The notes: a model not told the origin generated them from the letters alone. 64,000 nucleotides of DNA from Astrothelium macrocarpum (GCA_021030915.1 JAGEMR010000004.1:124001-188000), one strand, 5' to 3'. Numbered from the stretch's first letter, positions 48,401-61,050 are shown. A program made the numbers and translations.

Positions 48401-48837
48401 TGGTTGTCTCAACGTCTTGAACATCGGTATGTACTAGGCGCATGTGCCGTTTGTATAAATCTCTGTTTCCCTATGATCAGTCTATTGTATTGCATAGGGA
48501 TATGCCAAGAGTAATAGTTGCTTGAATAAGGTAGGCACGATCTAAGGATCGCAGCACGCGGGCAGTTGCTTGAGACCAAAGAACATACTGTCTATTGAAC
48601 GATACGTGGCAAATCTCGCATTTGAAAGGTTTCACGTTCGTGTCTTATGAAGTATCAGTAACCTGAAGCAATGAGATTAAGGTGAAGACTCTTACGAATC
48701 AAGATGTGACGGTCAAGATGTTTGCTTCGTGAAAAGCGCTCTCCACAATACTACACCTTTGATCAGCTTTGGATTGCATAGAGACGTGATTTCCATGAAC
48801 TGACAGTACAGAAAACCGCAGTCTCCATTTCAGCCAT
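45484..48837 (-). CDS. C2H2 plus Zn2Cys6 fungal transcription factor
   Basis: Seven exons on the minus strand: 48837-48805, 48750-48696, 48643-48589, 48462-48342, 48286-46910, 46863-46715, 46615-45484; 973 residues. Four small 5' exons build the DNA-binding part: C2H2 finger 1 (C10, C13, H26, H30; FCTYCGERFSRSKHLDRH), finger 2 (C38, C41, H54, H59; CEICHVSFNRQDLYKRH) and then a Zn2Cys6 cluster (C75, C78, C85, C91, C94, C101). A basic stretch and a Ser/Pro-rich linker follow. The C-terminal half is the fungal-specific transcription factor domain (LINAWVSVDLDLSIFF, RLLEQWYSIY-like helices). The dual zinc architecture is known in Pezizomycotina. It lies between an MFS transporter and a FAD oxidase on the same strand and could regulate them. 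Confidence 0.9.
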
Positions 48838-51263
48838 GATAATAGAATAATTCGGCAACGCTTCGGCGACAAAGATGCTTGAACATTCAAACCGGTCGAT
48901 TCTTCAAGACGCCGATGGGTTGCGAGAGTTTGTGAATTTCACTCTAACAAGCGACGAGGACGGGTTACCCAATCAATCCAGAGCTCGAATCTCGTGTCAT
49001 CATGTTTGTGAGTACGCACTATTCCATCTTGCGCCGTGTCAAGCTTAATAAGTGATCTTGCATGTAAGAGCACAAACGGTCAAGATGATCCTACTCTAAC
49101 AGCATCGTATTCGAATGAGGCTTTTGGGGCGATTTCAAACCCTATCAAAATTGTAGAATCGATGAGGATGACTTGATCGAAACCTTCAGGCTACCCACTA
49201 CCAGGGGGACTGCCGCGTGGACAGACGGGAAAGTTCGCTGAAACGAAAAGATGAGATTCCCCTTTTACGCTTTTAGCTTGCTCGATAACTCAGGCACATT
49301 GCGATGAGCCAAGCGGGACTCGGCCAACGAGTCGGCCAACGAGACGGCCAGGGTCGTCTTATGCTGATCAGCTGCGCTGTTAATGGAAGCCCATAGCGCC
49401 TCGTGGAAAGTTCAACGTGGGGCCTTATCTCGTCATCGCATCAACAGAGCAATCCAGCATCCGAGTATGCGAGGATGGTAGTCAGATTCAGCTGCAACTA
49501 CAGTGCTGTCAGAGCTAATGCAAGCGCGACTTGTGCAGGGTAAAGGTAAACTCCCTTGCCCTGGCACCAAGGATGATCGTCGCGCGAAGTCAAGCCACGT
49601 TCACGAGAAATAACTTGTAAATTGGCGATCGACTGAACGATTACCCGAAAGCGGCACGCTTGTGTCGCTTATTTAGGGCTCTGCTGCCATGCGAGAGGCT
49701 CACCGCTTTTGAATTGTTCTGTTATGGGGCGAATGCTGTGGTAGCAAACTGAACATCTGCGGACCTGGTCCTTGCGAAACTCAAACGCACGAAATACGAA
49801 GATTCCTTTGATAGCAAACTAATATATCTGACCATCTCTAATTGTGCTGATTCGCCAGGGTGTGCACCGTCTCTTTTTGCTTTTCTTTGGCTCGTTTCGC
49901 TCAGGATTCCGAACCTGTTTGAGACCAAAATCAAGCCTTCAAAGTCTTTGTGGTCGATGTCGCGTTCCGCGTGATTTGGTTGAGGCAAACCGGTGAATCT
50001 TATGGTCTGGACCTCCACATCACTTTGAGGCGAAAATGTGGGCACCTGAGGCTGCAAAATCAGTCTGACTGTGCATTCATTGCGCTTTGACGGACAAATT
50101 TCCTAATGGAGTCTCATCAATCACTCGGAAAGCCCAGATCAGGGCAGATCAGAACTAGTATAGTTGGAAAGCAGCCGACAGGCAGTCATCTGACAGCGTT
50201 TCTGGTTACCATTCTTAATGGTGGTCTGGTTTGTGTGGCAACCGTAAGGCGCAAGACAGTGCGGTCCCTTTCAAAGAGGAGAATTCCCTGTAGCAAGCCG
50301 ATATGATTGGTCTTCATGCTATAGAGAATGTCTCAATAAACCAGAACCACACTATAAATACACAGACTCGGTCCCTATCTCTATCAGCCTCCCTTATCGG
50401 ACATACACGTAGCGTAGATTTGCAAGCATAAGACCCAGTGACATTCTTTCAAGATTCACCGACGTCATCCCTCAAATGCCTGAGATGGGTATTTTTCTGC
50501 CAAGTCAGACGCGAAATGGTATTCAGCATTGTTTTTCTGTCAGCAGGAGGAATTAGCAGAGCCTGAGCTGCACTCTCGATGGCCATGGTGGAGGCGTTGT
50601 AACGTCTGAAACAAAGCATGGATCTAGCGTTAGATGACAGGCCAAATCCATTGCTAGGCGTCTTCTCGCCCTGACTGATCCATTTAAGCGCGCAACGTAA
50701 TAAGGATTTCCATTAGACTCGTGCCGATCAATGATTACTTCGATACGACGCTGGCAGTTTCAGTTGTTGTGATATTAGGAAAGCGAAAAACTCACTCAAG
50801 TCATTGAATGAGAAGATTTGGTGACGGCATTCACTTCCACCGACAGGTTCCGGGGTTGTTTTCGCTGTGTAAGTAAATTGCTTACCTATGTGCTGCTGGA
50901 TTGCTATGAAATCTGGAGACTTGTTGAACCCTGTGTGGATATGTACATGCTGCCATTGCGCCGAAAACGGGCCGTGATTATTTCCATGCGCGACCATTTG
51001 TCTACTGCTTAGGTACTCTTAGCACATTTCTTTGGTAAACTAAAATATACCCACAAAAAAGATTCGCATGTGTTGCTATGTACGTTCTACACTGCGAAAG
51101 ACTATGTAGAAAAGGAAGAAAATTTAGATAAATAAACAATGATGATATAAAAGTACGCAAACAGGTTTATTTGCCTTCCTTAATCCGTCTCAAGTACAAC
51201 CAATACCAAGTGCAGAGAATGAGCGTGCTTGCATCATCGAATTAGGCAAAGCTACCCCTGAAT
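48838..51263. other. Gene-poor spacer, nothing firm
   Basis: About 2.4 kb. Frames below 112 codons without protein character. The part next to 48837 should hold the transcription factor's promoter. A small 12-bp tandem repeat lies at 49321-49352. Confidence 0.45.
49321..49352. repeat. Short 12-bp tandem repeat
   Basis: Two and two-thirds copies of CGGCCAACGAGT (second unit ends in A, third is partial CGGCCAGG). Too short to assign a role; it lies about 0.5 kb upstream of the transcription factor start. Confidence 0.8.
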
Positions 51264-52945
51264 CTATGACTGTGGCAAGGGAACGTCATGATAGCCGTTA
51301 AAAACATTCTTCGGGTCATATTTAGCCTTTAAATTCTCGAGCTTGTCAAGACGTGCCTGATTGTATCCATAGATGGCTTGAACACCCTCATCGCCATGAG
51401 CGTAGTTCATATAAACATGGTCCTGGCTGAATCCAGAAGTGGCGAACAAATTGTTGCGTTGTTCTTTAGCCCAGCTATCAGCTGCATCTGTAATGGACAA
51501 GTCGTTGTAAGTGACTGTGATAAGGCCAAGTACTGTATCGTATGGACGGGTCGCGTATGCGGATGAATCATCCGGAACCGCCAACTCGGCCTTTTGGCCA
51601 AAAACTTCAAATCCAATGGCAGTGTTGTTTGCATCAGGGTATTCTGCGACAAATCCCTCCAAACTATTAAAAATCGTATTGATCGTTCCCACATTAAGGT
51701 CTGCTGTATTTGCGCCATAGGCTACGTGAAGTCAGCATAGCCTTCAAGTTCAAGGCGTTGAGTTCAATGCTCACTGATTCGCGTCAGATTCTTGTTGCAA
51801 CCAGTTCCGTCTGGTGAAAACGCGCCTCCAGCAATCTCGTAGCCCAAATTATTCCAAGTAGTGTTAGCGGCATGCTCAGTGGTGGGACCAATGTTACGAA
51901 AGTGAGTCAAGTACGGGATAGCTTCATTGGCCAGGCCGGACCACAAAAAGACGACACCGAATACGGACTATTTGAACAGTCAGCCGCAATAACTTTGAGA
52001 AGACTAGACTCATCGAATTACCTTGAGGGTTGAGGAATTGACTCCAATGGTTACAAATACTCCAAGATCATCCGGCATATTTGGTATCAGTGAGTTGATG
52101 TACGACAAGACTTGTTCGGTTTGGTTTCCATTGTAAACCCATTCGACGTCCAAAAAAACGCCTTGGTTCGCAGCGGGATAGGTTTGGTAGCTTGCACTGA
52201 CTACAGCACCGAAACTTGCACCTGCTCCACGCATAGCATACCAAAGGTCGGTATTCTCAGTATCGGATGCAGTGACGATAGATCCATCGGCCAGAACAAC
52301 CCGCATGCTAACAAGCGCATCCAGTCCGAGTCCATACTTCGATTGGAGGGGACCATGGCCGCCGCCCAAGCCTGCTCCAGTAGCACCAACACAAACACAG
52401 GATCCGGTAGTGAGTTCTCTGCCTGCGGCATAGGTGACATTGATCAGATGGCCATACGTTACGGCACCGCCAACGGTGAGTATTCCACGTTCGTCAACAC
52501 TAGCATTATCGAAATTCTTGAAATTGATCTGTATGGCATTTTGGATCACGTCCAGAGTCGCGCTGTATCCATGACCGCCTCCCTGTACAAAGAATGGAAT
52601 ATCATTCGAAACCGCAAATTTGATCTAGTCACTCAATGTTAGTGCTAATGTTTCTTGAAGCAAGCAAATCCAACTCACGATTACGGAAACATCGTCTTCT
52701 GTGACTGGTTCTACTGCGATTTCGAAGTTGGGCCGGTCGTAATTAGTATAGCGAAGGCTGTCGTTTGCAAACTCCTGTGTGCCAGGAGCATAAACGCCAG
52801 CATTAGGTGATAAGATCGCCTTGAGCTTCGCCTCGAGGGTAGTTGTATTTGTTGCGCGAGGTAAAAGATCAAGATCAGTCAAGGGAGCTGCTGAAACGAA
52901 TGTAAAGAAGGAAGCGCATAGCGCAGAAACGAGGGTGTAATTCAT
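51264..52945 (-). CDS. Secreted BBE-type FAD-linked oxidoreductase
   Basis: Four exons on the minus strand: 52945-52679, 52624-52022, 51967-51775, 51721-51264; introns of 54, 54 and 53 nt; 506 residues. A signal peptide (MNYTLVSALCASFFTFVSA) leads to a PCMH FAD-binding domain. H107 in GGGHG and C165 in GSCVCVGATG are at the positions that bind FAD covalently in bicovalent members, and LGGGHGPLQSKYGLGLD is conserved. The C-terminus has the BBE domain (YNQARLDKLENLKAKYDPKNVF). Relatives oxidise oligosaccharides or act in alkaloid and other secondary pathways; the substrate is unknown. Several N-glycosylation sites (for example NTTT, NVT, NQT) fit secretion. Same strand as its neighbours but with long spacers. 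Confidence 0.95.
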
Positions 52946-54185
52946 TTTTACAGCAAAGTTCTGTATTCAAGAGAATACAGAGAAAGTCCTAAGTGAATGG
53001 CGTATTGGAATGAAGGATACCAGATCGCCAAGCCCCTGAGTTTATACAAGAACAACTCATTTCGAGTGGGGAATGACTGGCTAAGAAGTTGCTGCGGAAA
53101 GGTAGAATTCGTTGAAACTCCGTCACGGCGTAGATATTTCGGAGAGCCATGTTCATTCAGCTCCGAAGTGGACTTCTTTGCCGTCGAGATGTGTGGGATT
53201 GCAGTCTCGATCCCATGAGGCTTGATTGTACCTTCCACCGGATGGCATGAGTCAACTTGCGCCTTCAAGATAGCGGTGGCACCTGAAGCTTCGGCTTCTG
53301 GACCGCGTGATAAACATGAATCGTCAGTGTCCAGTGTCTGAACCAACGATCAGCACGGTTTGACCCGGTAAAGGTATTGGTCTTTACCGCAAGATGCTCA
53401 GCCTTAAAATCTTAAACAGACGCCACCATGTAAGGTCTCGTGGTGACGAGCTGACGGCGGCCATTATCCAGACGGAGAAGATCACAGCATCAAGCAACAC
53501 GGAATGATGATTTGATGGTGTATTGGCTGCTGGATAAATGGAATTATTTGCACAGCCATTGGCTCAGCTGATATTAAAAGGATACATCTGACATTGCATG
53601 AACGTAGCGAGGTAGCTTTCGAAAGCCATATGGTAGTTGTGTTACGGCGAATACTACCAAAAGTAGAAGCTCGAGACGCGAAATCAGGAGAACGCAAGAC
53701 CAAGTGGCGCTTTAGTGTTGCGTATAAGTGGTGTTCGTCTGTTTGCTGAGGTTCGGGAAGAGTTAAAGGTGGACGCCAGCTACAGGTGCACTATTACAGG
53801 ACTGCCAAAGCAGTATCGGGCGGAGCTGAGGGTCCTCGAATTAGGAAGCCTGGGAACCGGATTTTAGCGTGTAACCGATTCGCTCTCACTCTGTCATTGG
53901 CTGACTGAATTGTATTCAGCCCGGTTTTGAGGAGAAGTACGAAAATTTGGGTGGAAGAGGGTTGCTGAAAGAAAAATTTCGGACCATTTGGAAGCTTACC
54001 TGGCCATCGGCTGTCACCGCCTTGTCGTTTTTCTGTGCAAGGGATCATTTGGGATTTTAGATCCTAAGAGGGCAGATTTGTTCAATTCCACGGAAATTTT
54101 AACGAATACGAGACTAAACGTAAAAAACGCATCTGCCCATAGAAATATCTGCTCAACAGAAAATCGGAAATGTAGCTGACTACTA
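52946..54185. other. Spacer upstream of the FAD oxidase
   Basis: About 1.24 kb containing the oxidase promoter and the 3' end of the SDR gene. Frames below 133 codons with no recognisable product. Confidence 0.5.
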
Positions 54186-55245
54186 TCATGCGTTCTGAGA
54201 TACTCCGGGGGCAACAGCGTCCAATTTCGCCATTAATTCCTTCCAGAACCGCTTTTGCATTTGTCTGCCTTTTTCGCTCTCAATGTATGAAGATGTCTTG
54301 GCGGGACGATCATTGGTCACGAATTTACCGTGACTTTCTTTTCCACACAGTGTAACACAGTTTACCAATGTCCGGCTGCCGACTTCACTTGTTCTGCCAA
54401 GTGCTGCCGTAACAACTTCAATCACTTTGTCTTTGAGCCAGCCCCCGTCATCACGATAGATGGCGGTTTTGCACATTCCAGGATTGCAGAAGTTGATTAT
54501 GACTGGAGATGCTTCGGAAACAGGATGTTTCTCGGCGAGTTCTCGACATGCAAACATGAGCAGGGCTTTTGAGGTTGGATATCTGTGCCAAAGTCAGTCT
54601 GGCATTCAATGGGAAGCCATTTCGACTTCCATACCGGTCGCTGATATCCGACTCCTGCTCAGAGTTCAGGGCTTCGAATAGTGTCTTATCTTTGATATTT
54701 CGCTCTTTGAACTTAGCCATGAGATGGAGATCTGAGCCAACTAAAACCAAGTAACCTTCTCGTTTATTTTTTCTCCCGCTTTCGCGCAATTTTGGCAACA
54801 CAAGTAATGCCAGCAGAACTGTGCTAGCCACGTTCACTTTGATGTGGCTCTCGTCTCCCTCCATCATCTTCCATTCAGTTGACATAACGCCTGCGTTTTC
54901 GATTACCGCGTCCAATCTATCCAGCCTGTTCACGCGATCCCCAAAGTCCTTTACGGACTGATCGCTTGACATATCCAGTTTCCAGACTTCCACGCGTGAG
55001 CTATCCGCTCCAAGAGCATTAACGATGGTATTTTTGGCATCTTCGCCTTTGGATTCCGTCCTGACAGCAAGAATTACTTTGGAGGCATTCAGACGAACAA
55101 AGTGCTGTGCTGCATCCAATCCAAGTCCAACGTTGGAGCCCGTAACAATGATTGTCTGCCCAGTGAGATCTCCCTTAGGAAATTTCGGTGTATAGATCAG
55201 CTGTTGATAGAAGAACCCGCCCACAAAGCTTGCTACATTACCCAT
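54186..55245 (-). CDS. Short-chain dehydrogenase/reductase (retinol dehydrogenase-like)
   Basis: Two exons on the minus strand, 55245-54635 and 54582-54186 (52-nt intron), 335 residues. The N-terminus has a hydrophobic stretch (about 5-18) ahead of the Rossmann fold. The cofactor loop is TGSNVGLG (35-42), the NAG motif follows as VIENAGVMS, the catalytic Ser is in VLVGSD, and the splice creates the YxxxK pair Y205/K209 (RYPTSKALLMF). The subfamily (retinol dehydrogenase/WW-domain oxidoreductase-like in fungi) reduces or oxidises varied lipophilic substrates with NAD(P). The substrate is unknown. It is the furthest upstream of four minus-strand genes that include an oxidase, a regulator and a transporter. 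Confidence 0.94.
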
Positions 55246-58200
55246 AACGGATTGCTACAATAGTAGACTGCTGTAACTGTTGAATGAGTAGACAAACAAG
55301 AAACGACCGAGTGAAAGATTTCGGAACGTGTTTCTCAGACGGCCTGGCACGACTGTCAAAAAGCAATGAGCTTCAACGGAGTCGCGAAACTATCACAAAC
55401 ACCTTAAGGACCGCGCTATGTGAGAATCCAGCGACCAGCCCTTCAGCCAGCTCCTGGCGGACAAGAACGGCCGAATGCGCTGAATGCTACTACCATAATT
55501 TCGGCCATGGACAAGAAGACATTGACCAGACGGACAAATTCCGGTTGCGTAACGGCGAACTTTTCTTGCGGCGTGGTTGCGGCTGCTTGTGGTCGGAGAC
55601 CCCCATACCGTTCCGTGACATGGATCTAGAACGGACCGGGGACTGTGGCTAGTGTGCCGGCCAGAAAGGCCACCCGGCCCGTAGTGGCTACATGGAATTC
55701 AGGGAATGGGCTTTACGCCAGAGATGAGCGCTGTGCTCCAATGATGAGGCTGAAAATGAGAGGACGAAAAGGAACAAACTACCAACCTAATTACCCACTA
55801 TCAGGGACCAAGCACGTACTCCAGTCGCGGGATGACGGAAGGAATGAGACGGCACGTGTGAAATAACAAGGATGTTGAGTCAGCTCAAAAGGGTCCTCAT
55901 TGGGGATTTTGGAGCAAAACGTTCATTGACTTCTTCATCTACGTACAGAGTCACCAAAAAGGCAACCACAAACTCTACTAGATCCTTTCGTTTCTCTCAA
56001 GGAAGCGTAAGCTTGTAAGTGACAATCTCCACAGCTACCTCTGGTTCTCTGTAACAAATCTCACTTGAACGTCATTGCTATCGAGTGAAGACCGATCGAC
56101 AAAACCGTCTCAAGTAATTTTTACACCATCAGATTCTATTTCAAATACTTCAAATCCAAATGTTAGAACATGATTGAGTTGCCATATCATGTCCTGCATA
56201 AACGAGACTCATACAGTAACATTAAGGCGTCTCCACAAAAAACGGCAGAAAATTCCTAATTACTTGGGGGTGTGGAGTCAGGTAACCGCTACGCGGGAAC
56301 ACATCGATTGGGTTCAAGGAAAACCCCCTGGAGCCATGTGGCGTGTCTGCAGGGACCTGTTCCCCATGTTATCGCTTCCTGATGTGAGCTGAAAGTTCCG
56401 AATTAAGGTAGGACTAGAATGATGTGCGCCTGGAGGAATGTCCCACCCACCAAGGTGGAGCGCCTTATCCAGGTCCACAAGAATAAGCCAAATGAAGGAA
56501 ATGGCAGAATTGCGGTGAGCTTCAGAGATAAGAGTGGGTTGGACAGCCAGCCGATTGACTCATTACTCTCCGAAACCAGAGCACATTATCTTGGAAGATA
56601 AGGGAGTCGATCGAGAGTATAGCACCATAGGATTCCAATAGAATTTGTCATTGCTCGAATTGCTTCAAGCTTCCGTTTAGCGAGAAGCACTCTAGGATAT
56701 TGATAAATCGGCGCTAGTCATATTATGACAGCATGCCAACATGCAGGACGGCAAAAGGCGCACCAATTCCGAGGTTGGTATAGCGGTACATGATCAAACA
56801 GTCGAGTTTCTAAGTCTTCGAAATTTGCCCATCTTTGAGTGGTCACAGCAGGAGCTCATTGGGTGAAGACCAATGCCCCTGTCAGGTTTGTTTGTTTTGA
56901 CAAATTGTCGATGGATGACTGCGATTACACCGCACCAAAGATACGAGGATAATTAGTAGGGCGGGAGCTACTTCTCGGTAGGTAGATTGGCTTGCAAGCC
57001 CTTTTCTTCTTGATATACCAGGGTCGAGGCGGTTGTTTGAGTAGGTTGAATATGGTGTTAAAAAATAGGTGAGCAGGGAGCACTGCTTAGATGTTAGGAG
57101 GAACGAAATCATGCATTTTTTCCTCAAAAGGTTCATACCTGTGACGATACTGTACTATACGACATTAGCTCTTTTCCTGCTGTTGGATCTGACGCGCCGT
57201 AATGACACCAGTCCAGCCTTGGACATGAGGATTACATTTCGTCCCAATCAGTTGGAATGTACAACTGTCTCTTGTAGTCTTAAGGCCGCCATGCGTTTGC
57301 GGCCGACCAGCTTGTCAATTGTAAGCTAGAGGCGCTATATCCTCCGAACTGTCGACACGATGCCATTAGCTGGGGAATTCCACTGAATCACATTGTGATT
57401 CGGAATGATCAATGTTGATCGTTAAGTAAAGGGGCCCCGCATCTTAGGTACTTGGAGTATGCCGTACTTCAAAAAAAAAAGGCGGACTGCAAAGACCAAA
57501 AGCCGTGAATCAGTGGCTCAAAGTTGGGATAAAAACCTCGAAGGTCAATATTTGACGTCATAGAGTAATAGAATCGGGACATAATTGTTGGCTTGACTAG
57601 TAATTATTGACTCCACTTTTCGGAGCCTGGACTTTCGTTCCTTGTATTTTTCGACATTTTTTACAATTATCTTACTTTCGGATCGGTCCAGAGTCTTCTC
57701 CATCCTGGAATTACGTTGAGACTGCCCAAGAATGGGATTATGGCAAAACATCCACCAGCGGCTACAGTAAGACTAGGCACGGTACGAGAAAAAATTAGCG
57801 TGTTGGAAAGATTCCACCATTAAAAAAGGATGTCCCATGTATTCACAAATGTTTACCAAAATTGCGCTTTTTATTGTTGTTGAGAACTTCCCTAGCGTAT
57901 ACTTGGCGCTTTGTTTTCTTACAGCCCATAAGTGTAGCAATCGTACTAAGAACTGCAAGTGTTTCCTCTAGGCCCATCTCACTCGCAAGAATACAACGCA
58001 GCAACTTTGTCTGGAGTTTGCTAATGATCTACAATATGCCATTTTCTTATTTAGTAGGGTTTAGGACTTCTGCCTCAGCTTCAAATAATAAATGTGGACA
58101 ATTGTAGATATCCTAGTTACAATTTCCAAATAAGGCCTTCAACGCCTGTCGATGCGTAATCTCGGGGTCCAAAAGTCCATGGCAAGATTCCAAAGGCTTC

Positions 58201-59080
58201 TCAAGTCCTCATTGTTGCCGCAGCGTCATCTTTGTGAAATACTGGAGTTGGGGAAGGTCGTCCTTGAACGTGGTTGGGCAACCAGACGTTTCGCGTTCAA
58301 AATCCTTGCTGAGCTCATCTTGCAAAGCTTAGCTTCCAATTCCAGCTTTGATCCAAAGGCCAGTACTGCCTCCAATTGGTCATACTTTCCAATAACCCAG
58401 GCGATGGTGTGGTTGAGATATTCTTGACCGGCAATGAGACATGCTTGATCATACAACCTTTTTGTCTTGGGCGAGAGACGTTTTAGCAAGTGCGCAAACG
58501 ACCCAATTAATTCATCAAGGCTTGATCCAAGCCCAAACTGACGTAGAGCATCCCTGATCAAATGCTTTGGGGTGTCATATTTGAGGTTGTCATCTTTTCA
58601 GTCAGCATTCGATATCAATGGAAATATTCCAGTCATTCGAGATGACCCACATAGGAGAACAATTCATCTTTAATTCGAGTATTTTGCTTTCAAAGCTCGT
58701 CGTCCCAAGAGTATCGTCCGCCGCTTAAGTCTGTATCACAATATCGCCTCCTGGTTTTCTTCAGTTTCCATCTGCTCATTCTCCTAAGATGTTAGCTGAT
58801 CCTCTTCAGCCAGCCTGACATCACTACTGATTTTAAGTCAACCTTCCTTTTTTTCGGAAACAAGTTATAGAAAAGACTGGGTCTGTTCAGCCTGGAAGCT
58901 ACTCAATTTAGCTTTTCGTCTGCAGATGTCCTCCAAAAGCAAAAGAGCAAACCAAGCGCCTCGAAAGAATGAATGCAATGGCATCATCAATTTCTTAACT
59001 AACGCTCAAAACAATACCAATCTGATCTCACTCGCATCTTTAACCTCTCACCCCTTCTCTCTCCAACCCCCATCTCCAAT
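55246..59080. other. Gene-poor region with possible decayed coding stretch
   Basis: About 3.8 kb. The first few hundred bases must hold the SDR promoter. A 10-base A-run lies near 57471. Most frames are short and without character. The exception is a minus-strand frame at 58226-58561 listed separately. No transposon ends or RNA genes recognised. Confidence 0.45.
58226..58595 (-). pseudogene. Possible gene remnant or partial exon
   Basis: A minus-strand frame of about 120 codons, open upstream to about 58595 after a possible AG acceptor (AAAAG). Its translation has balanced, protein-like composition (RDALRQFGLGSSLDELIGSF, KTKRLYDQACLIAGQEYLN, VIGKYDQLEAVLAFGSKLE) and looks helical. Upstream to about 58800, fragments in different frames (METEENQEAIL; ELFSYVGHLE) look coding but are broken by stops and frame changes. 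I do not recognise the family. It may be a decayed gene or one exon of a gene whose other exons I could not find. Confidence 0.3.
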
Positions 59081-61050
59081 TCATTCTCTCCCCGTGCTCG
59101 CCAACACCACTCTCTCCATCTCCTCAAACCCCTTCAACGCCTCCCCATACCTCTCCCACAACCCCTCACGATACCCATCCGCAACCTTCTTCACAAACCT
59201 TCCCTCATCCCACCGACTGTCAATCAAATCCTCAAAGCTCTCTCCCTCCGCCCTTTCCACACCCCACACCGCCTTATACGCCGCCCCGAGCCCGCACGCA
59301 TTCCCTCCCACGTCGAGCCTGAACACGCCCTCCGACCCACCCAGCACCTCGCCGCAGACCCGCGCAATAGTTGCGTTCGCGGAGCCGCCGCCGACGAGGT
59401 AGATGCGGCGGGGCTGTGGGGGTAGGAAAGTGCCTGGGGAGGAAGGATGGGGTTGCGGGGCGACGAGAGGTGCGCTGCGCAGGCGGAGCGAGAGGAACTG
59501 CGATTCCAGGATGGTGCGGGCGTCGGCTGGGGTGAAAGCCGAAGTGGTGGGCTCTAAGGTGTTTGCGGTCGGATTGTAGAGGTAGCGCCATTGACCGGCA
59601 GGGACGTTGGGTACGATTTCTGGGCGCGGAAAGTACAATCCGAGACGCATGGGATGTGGTTCGGAGGGTGAGTTGTGGACAGGTTGATCGAGAGGTGGGG
59701 TGCGTTCTGCGGTGGTGTTGAAAGCGTCCCAAGATCTGGGAGAGCCGGCTGTGGTAGTAGTGGGTTCGGTGGCATTGAGGGCGTCGCGGATCTTTTCGCG
59801 GGCAAGGCCGCCGTTCTTGTAGCAAAGCATGAACATGTAGAGACCGGCGGTTGTGGGATGGTTCATGAAATGGTAAGCGGGGTCAGGTTTGTATTCTGGT
59901 GTACTCATAAGGAACGTTGTTGAAGTGCCGAGAGAAACGATAGCATCAGATGGACGCAGAGGCAAGGCAAGAATGGTGGATGGATTATCACCGGTTCCTG
60001 GAACAATCTTGCAATCTTTTGGAAAACCAAATCGTGATACAAAATATGGGCTAATGTTGCCAAGGATCCCGCCACCGTCTTCGTCAATCACGCCAAGTCT
60101 GGACTCTAATTCTTGTACGTCTTTGGAGGAGCCAGCTGTAAGTTTAAGAAGGTCTTGATTCCAAATACCTTTTCGTATTTCACGAAGATTCATACCACAG
60201 ACATCACCAATGTCAATTGGTGCAATCCGGCCAAGGAACAATGAGATCAAAAAAGATGACACAAGAGATATGCGGCTAGTCTGCTGGTAATGGGATGGAT
60301 ACTTCTGGCGAAAGCGAAGGATTTGGGGACCGCTGAAGCGCTTCAAAATGTTAGTTACACCAAATTAATACAGTGCGTGTCGAGAGGCAGCTCACATGAT
60401 GCGCCTTGCTACCCGTTACTCGTGCGAGTTCCGCCGGATTCCCGAGAAGCGTATCAAATAGGTCACATTGTTTTTGTGTGCTTGCATCCTGCCAGTTGGG
60501 GCTATCTGGATGACTAAACGCCTTGTCTCTAAGCTGCTCGACCAGAGTGGAAGACCCATCTAGATTTTGCAAAAGATATTCTGCTTGTTTGCTCCAAAAG
60601 ATAGTTCCGTGCTGCATGCCAGCACCAGAAAGTCCCTTGACTCTTGAGAAATCCAAGCCGTCTTGACGGAGACGATGTAAGACCAAGTCCACTGCCTCGA
60701 GCCACATTGCAACTGGGGCATAAACTTCTCCTTCGTCCGGGTTGGTCAGGACACCTTTTTCAATTCCATATTTGCCAAGGTCTGCGTCAAAGTCTACCTT
60801 TGCTTCATGGATCAATCTCAGGTCTGACTGAACGGCAAGCCCTACAAAGCATTAATACCATGTCGCGTGTCATCAATTCAATGCTTTCGCTCTGTTGCTG
60901 GATGTGCAAGGAGCATCCGATAGTAATTGAACTGTCAGAATGTCCAACTAGTAGACTCATACCTTTAAGCTGCTGTGTGGATAGATCAAAGCCCAGATAT
61001 AGCGCCTCGCTTCCAGTAGAAGCAGATTGCGTAGTACTTTTACTTGACAT
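59081..61050 (-). CDS. D-xylulose kinase (FGGY family)
   Basis: Three exons on the minus strand: 61050-60963, 60841-60396, 60340-59081; introns of 121 and 55 nt; 597 residues. The start is the ATG at 61050 (MSSKSTTQ), with the FGGY N-terminal phosphate-binding strand [13 protein letters not shown] following. [12 protein letters not shown] and the [10 protein letters not shown] segment are typical of xylulokinase, as is the join SKAHH to [10 protein letters not shown]. The C-terminal lobe carries GDNPST, LGTST and the adenosine-site [20 protein letters not shown]. It phosphorylates D-xylulose, the last step feeding xylose and arabinose into the pentose phosphate pathway, in the cytosol. The final 700 nt are strongly C-rich at third positions, unlike exons 1 and 2. 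Confidence 0.95.

Noticed and set aside
55284..55652. 122-codon plus-strand frame upstream of the SDR gene
   Set aside because: Cys-containing but with no zinc-cluster spacing in any frame, and it overlaps the SDR promoter region.
12763..61050. Xylanase and xylulokinase as one xylan-use cluster
   Set aside because: They are 45 kb apart with many housekeeping genes between them and no xylose reductase or xylitol dehydrogenase nearby.
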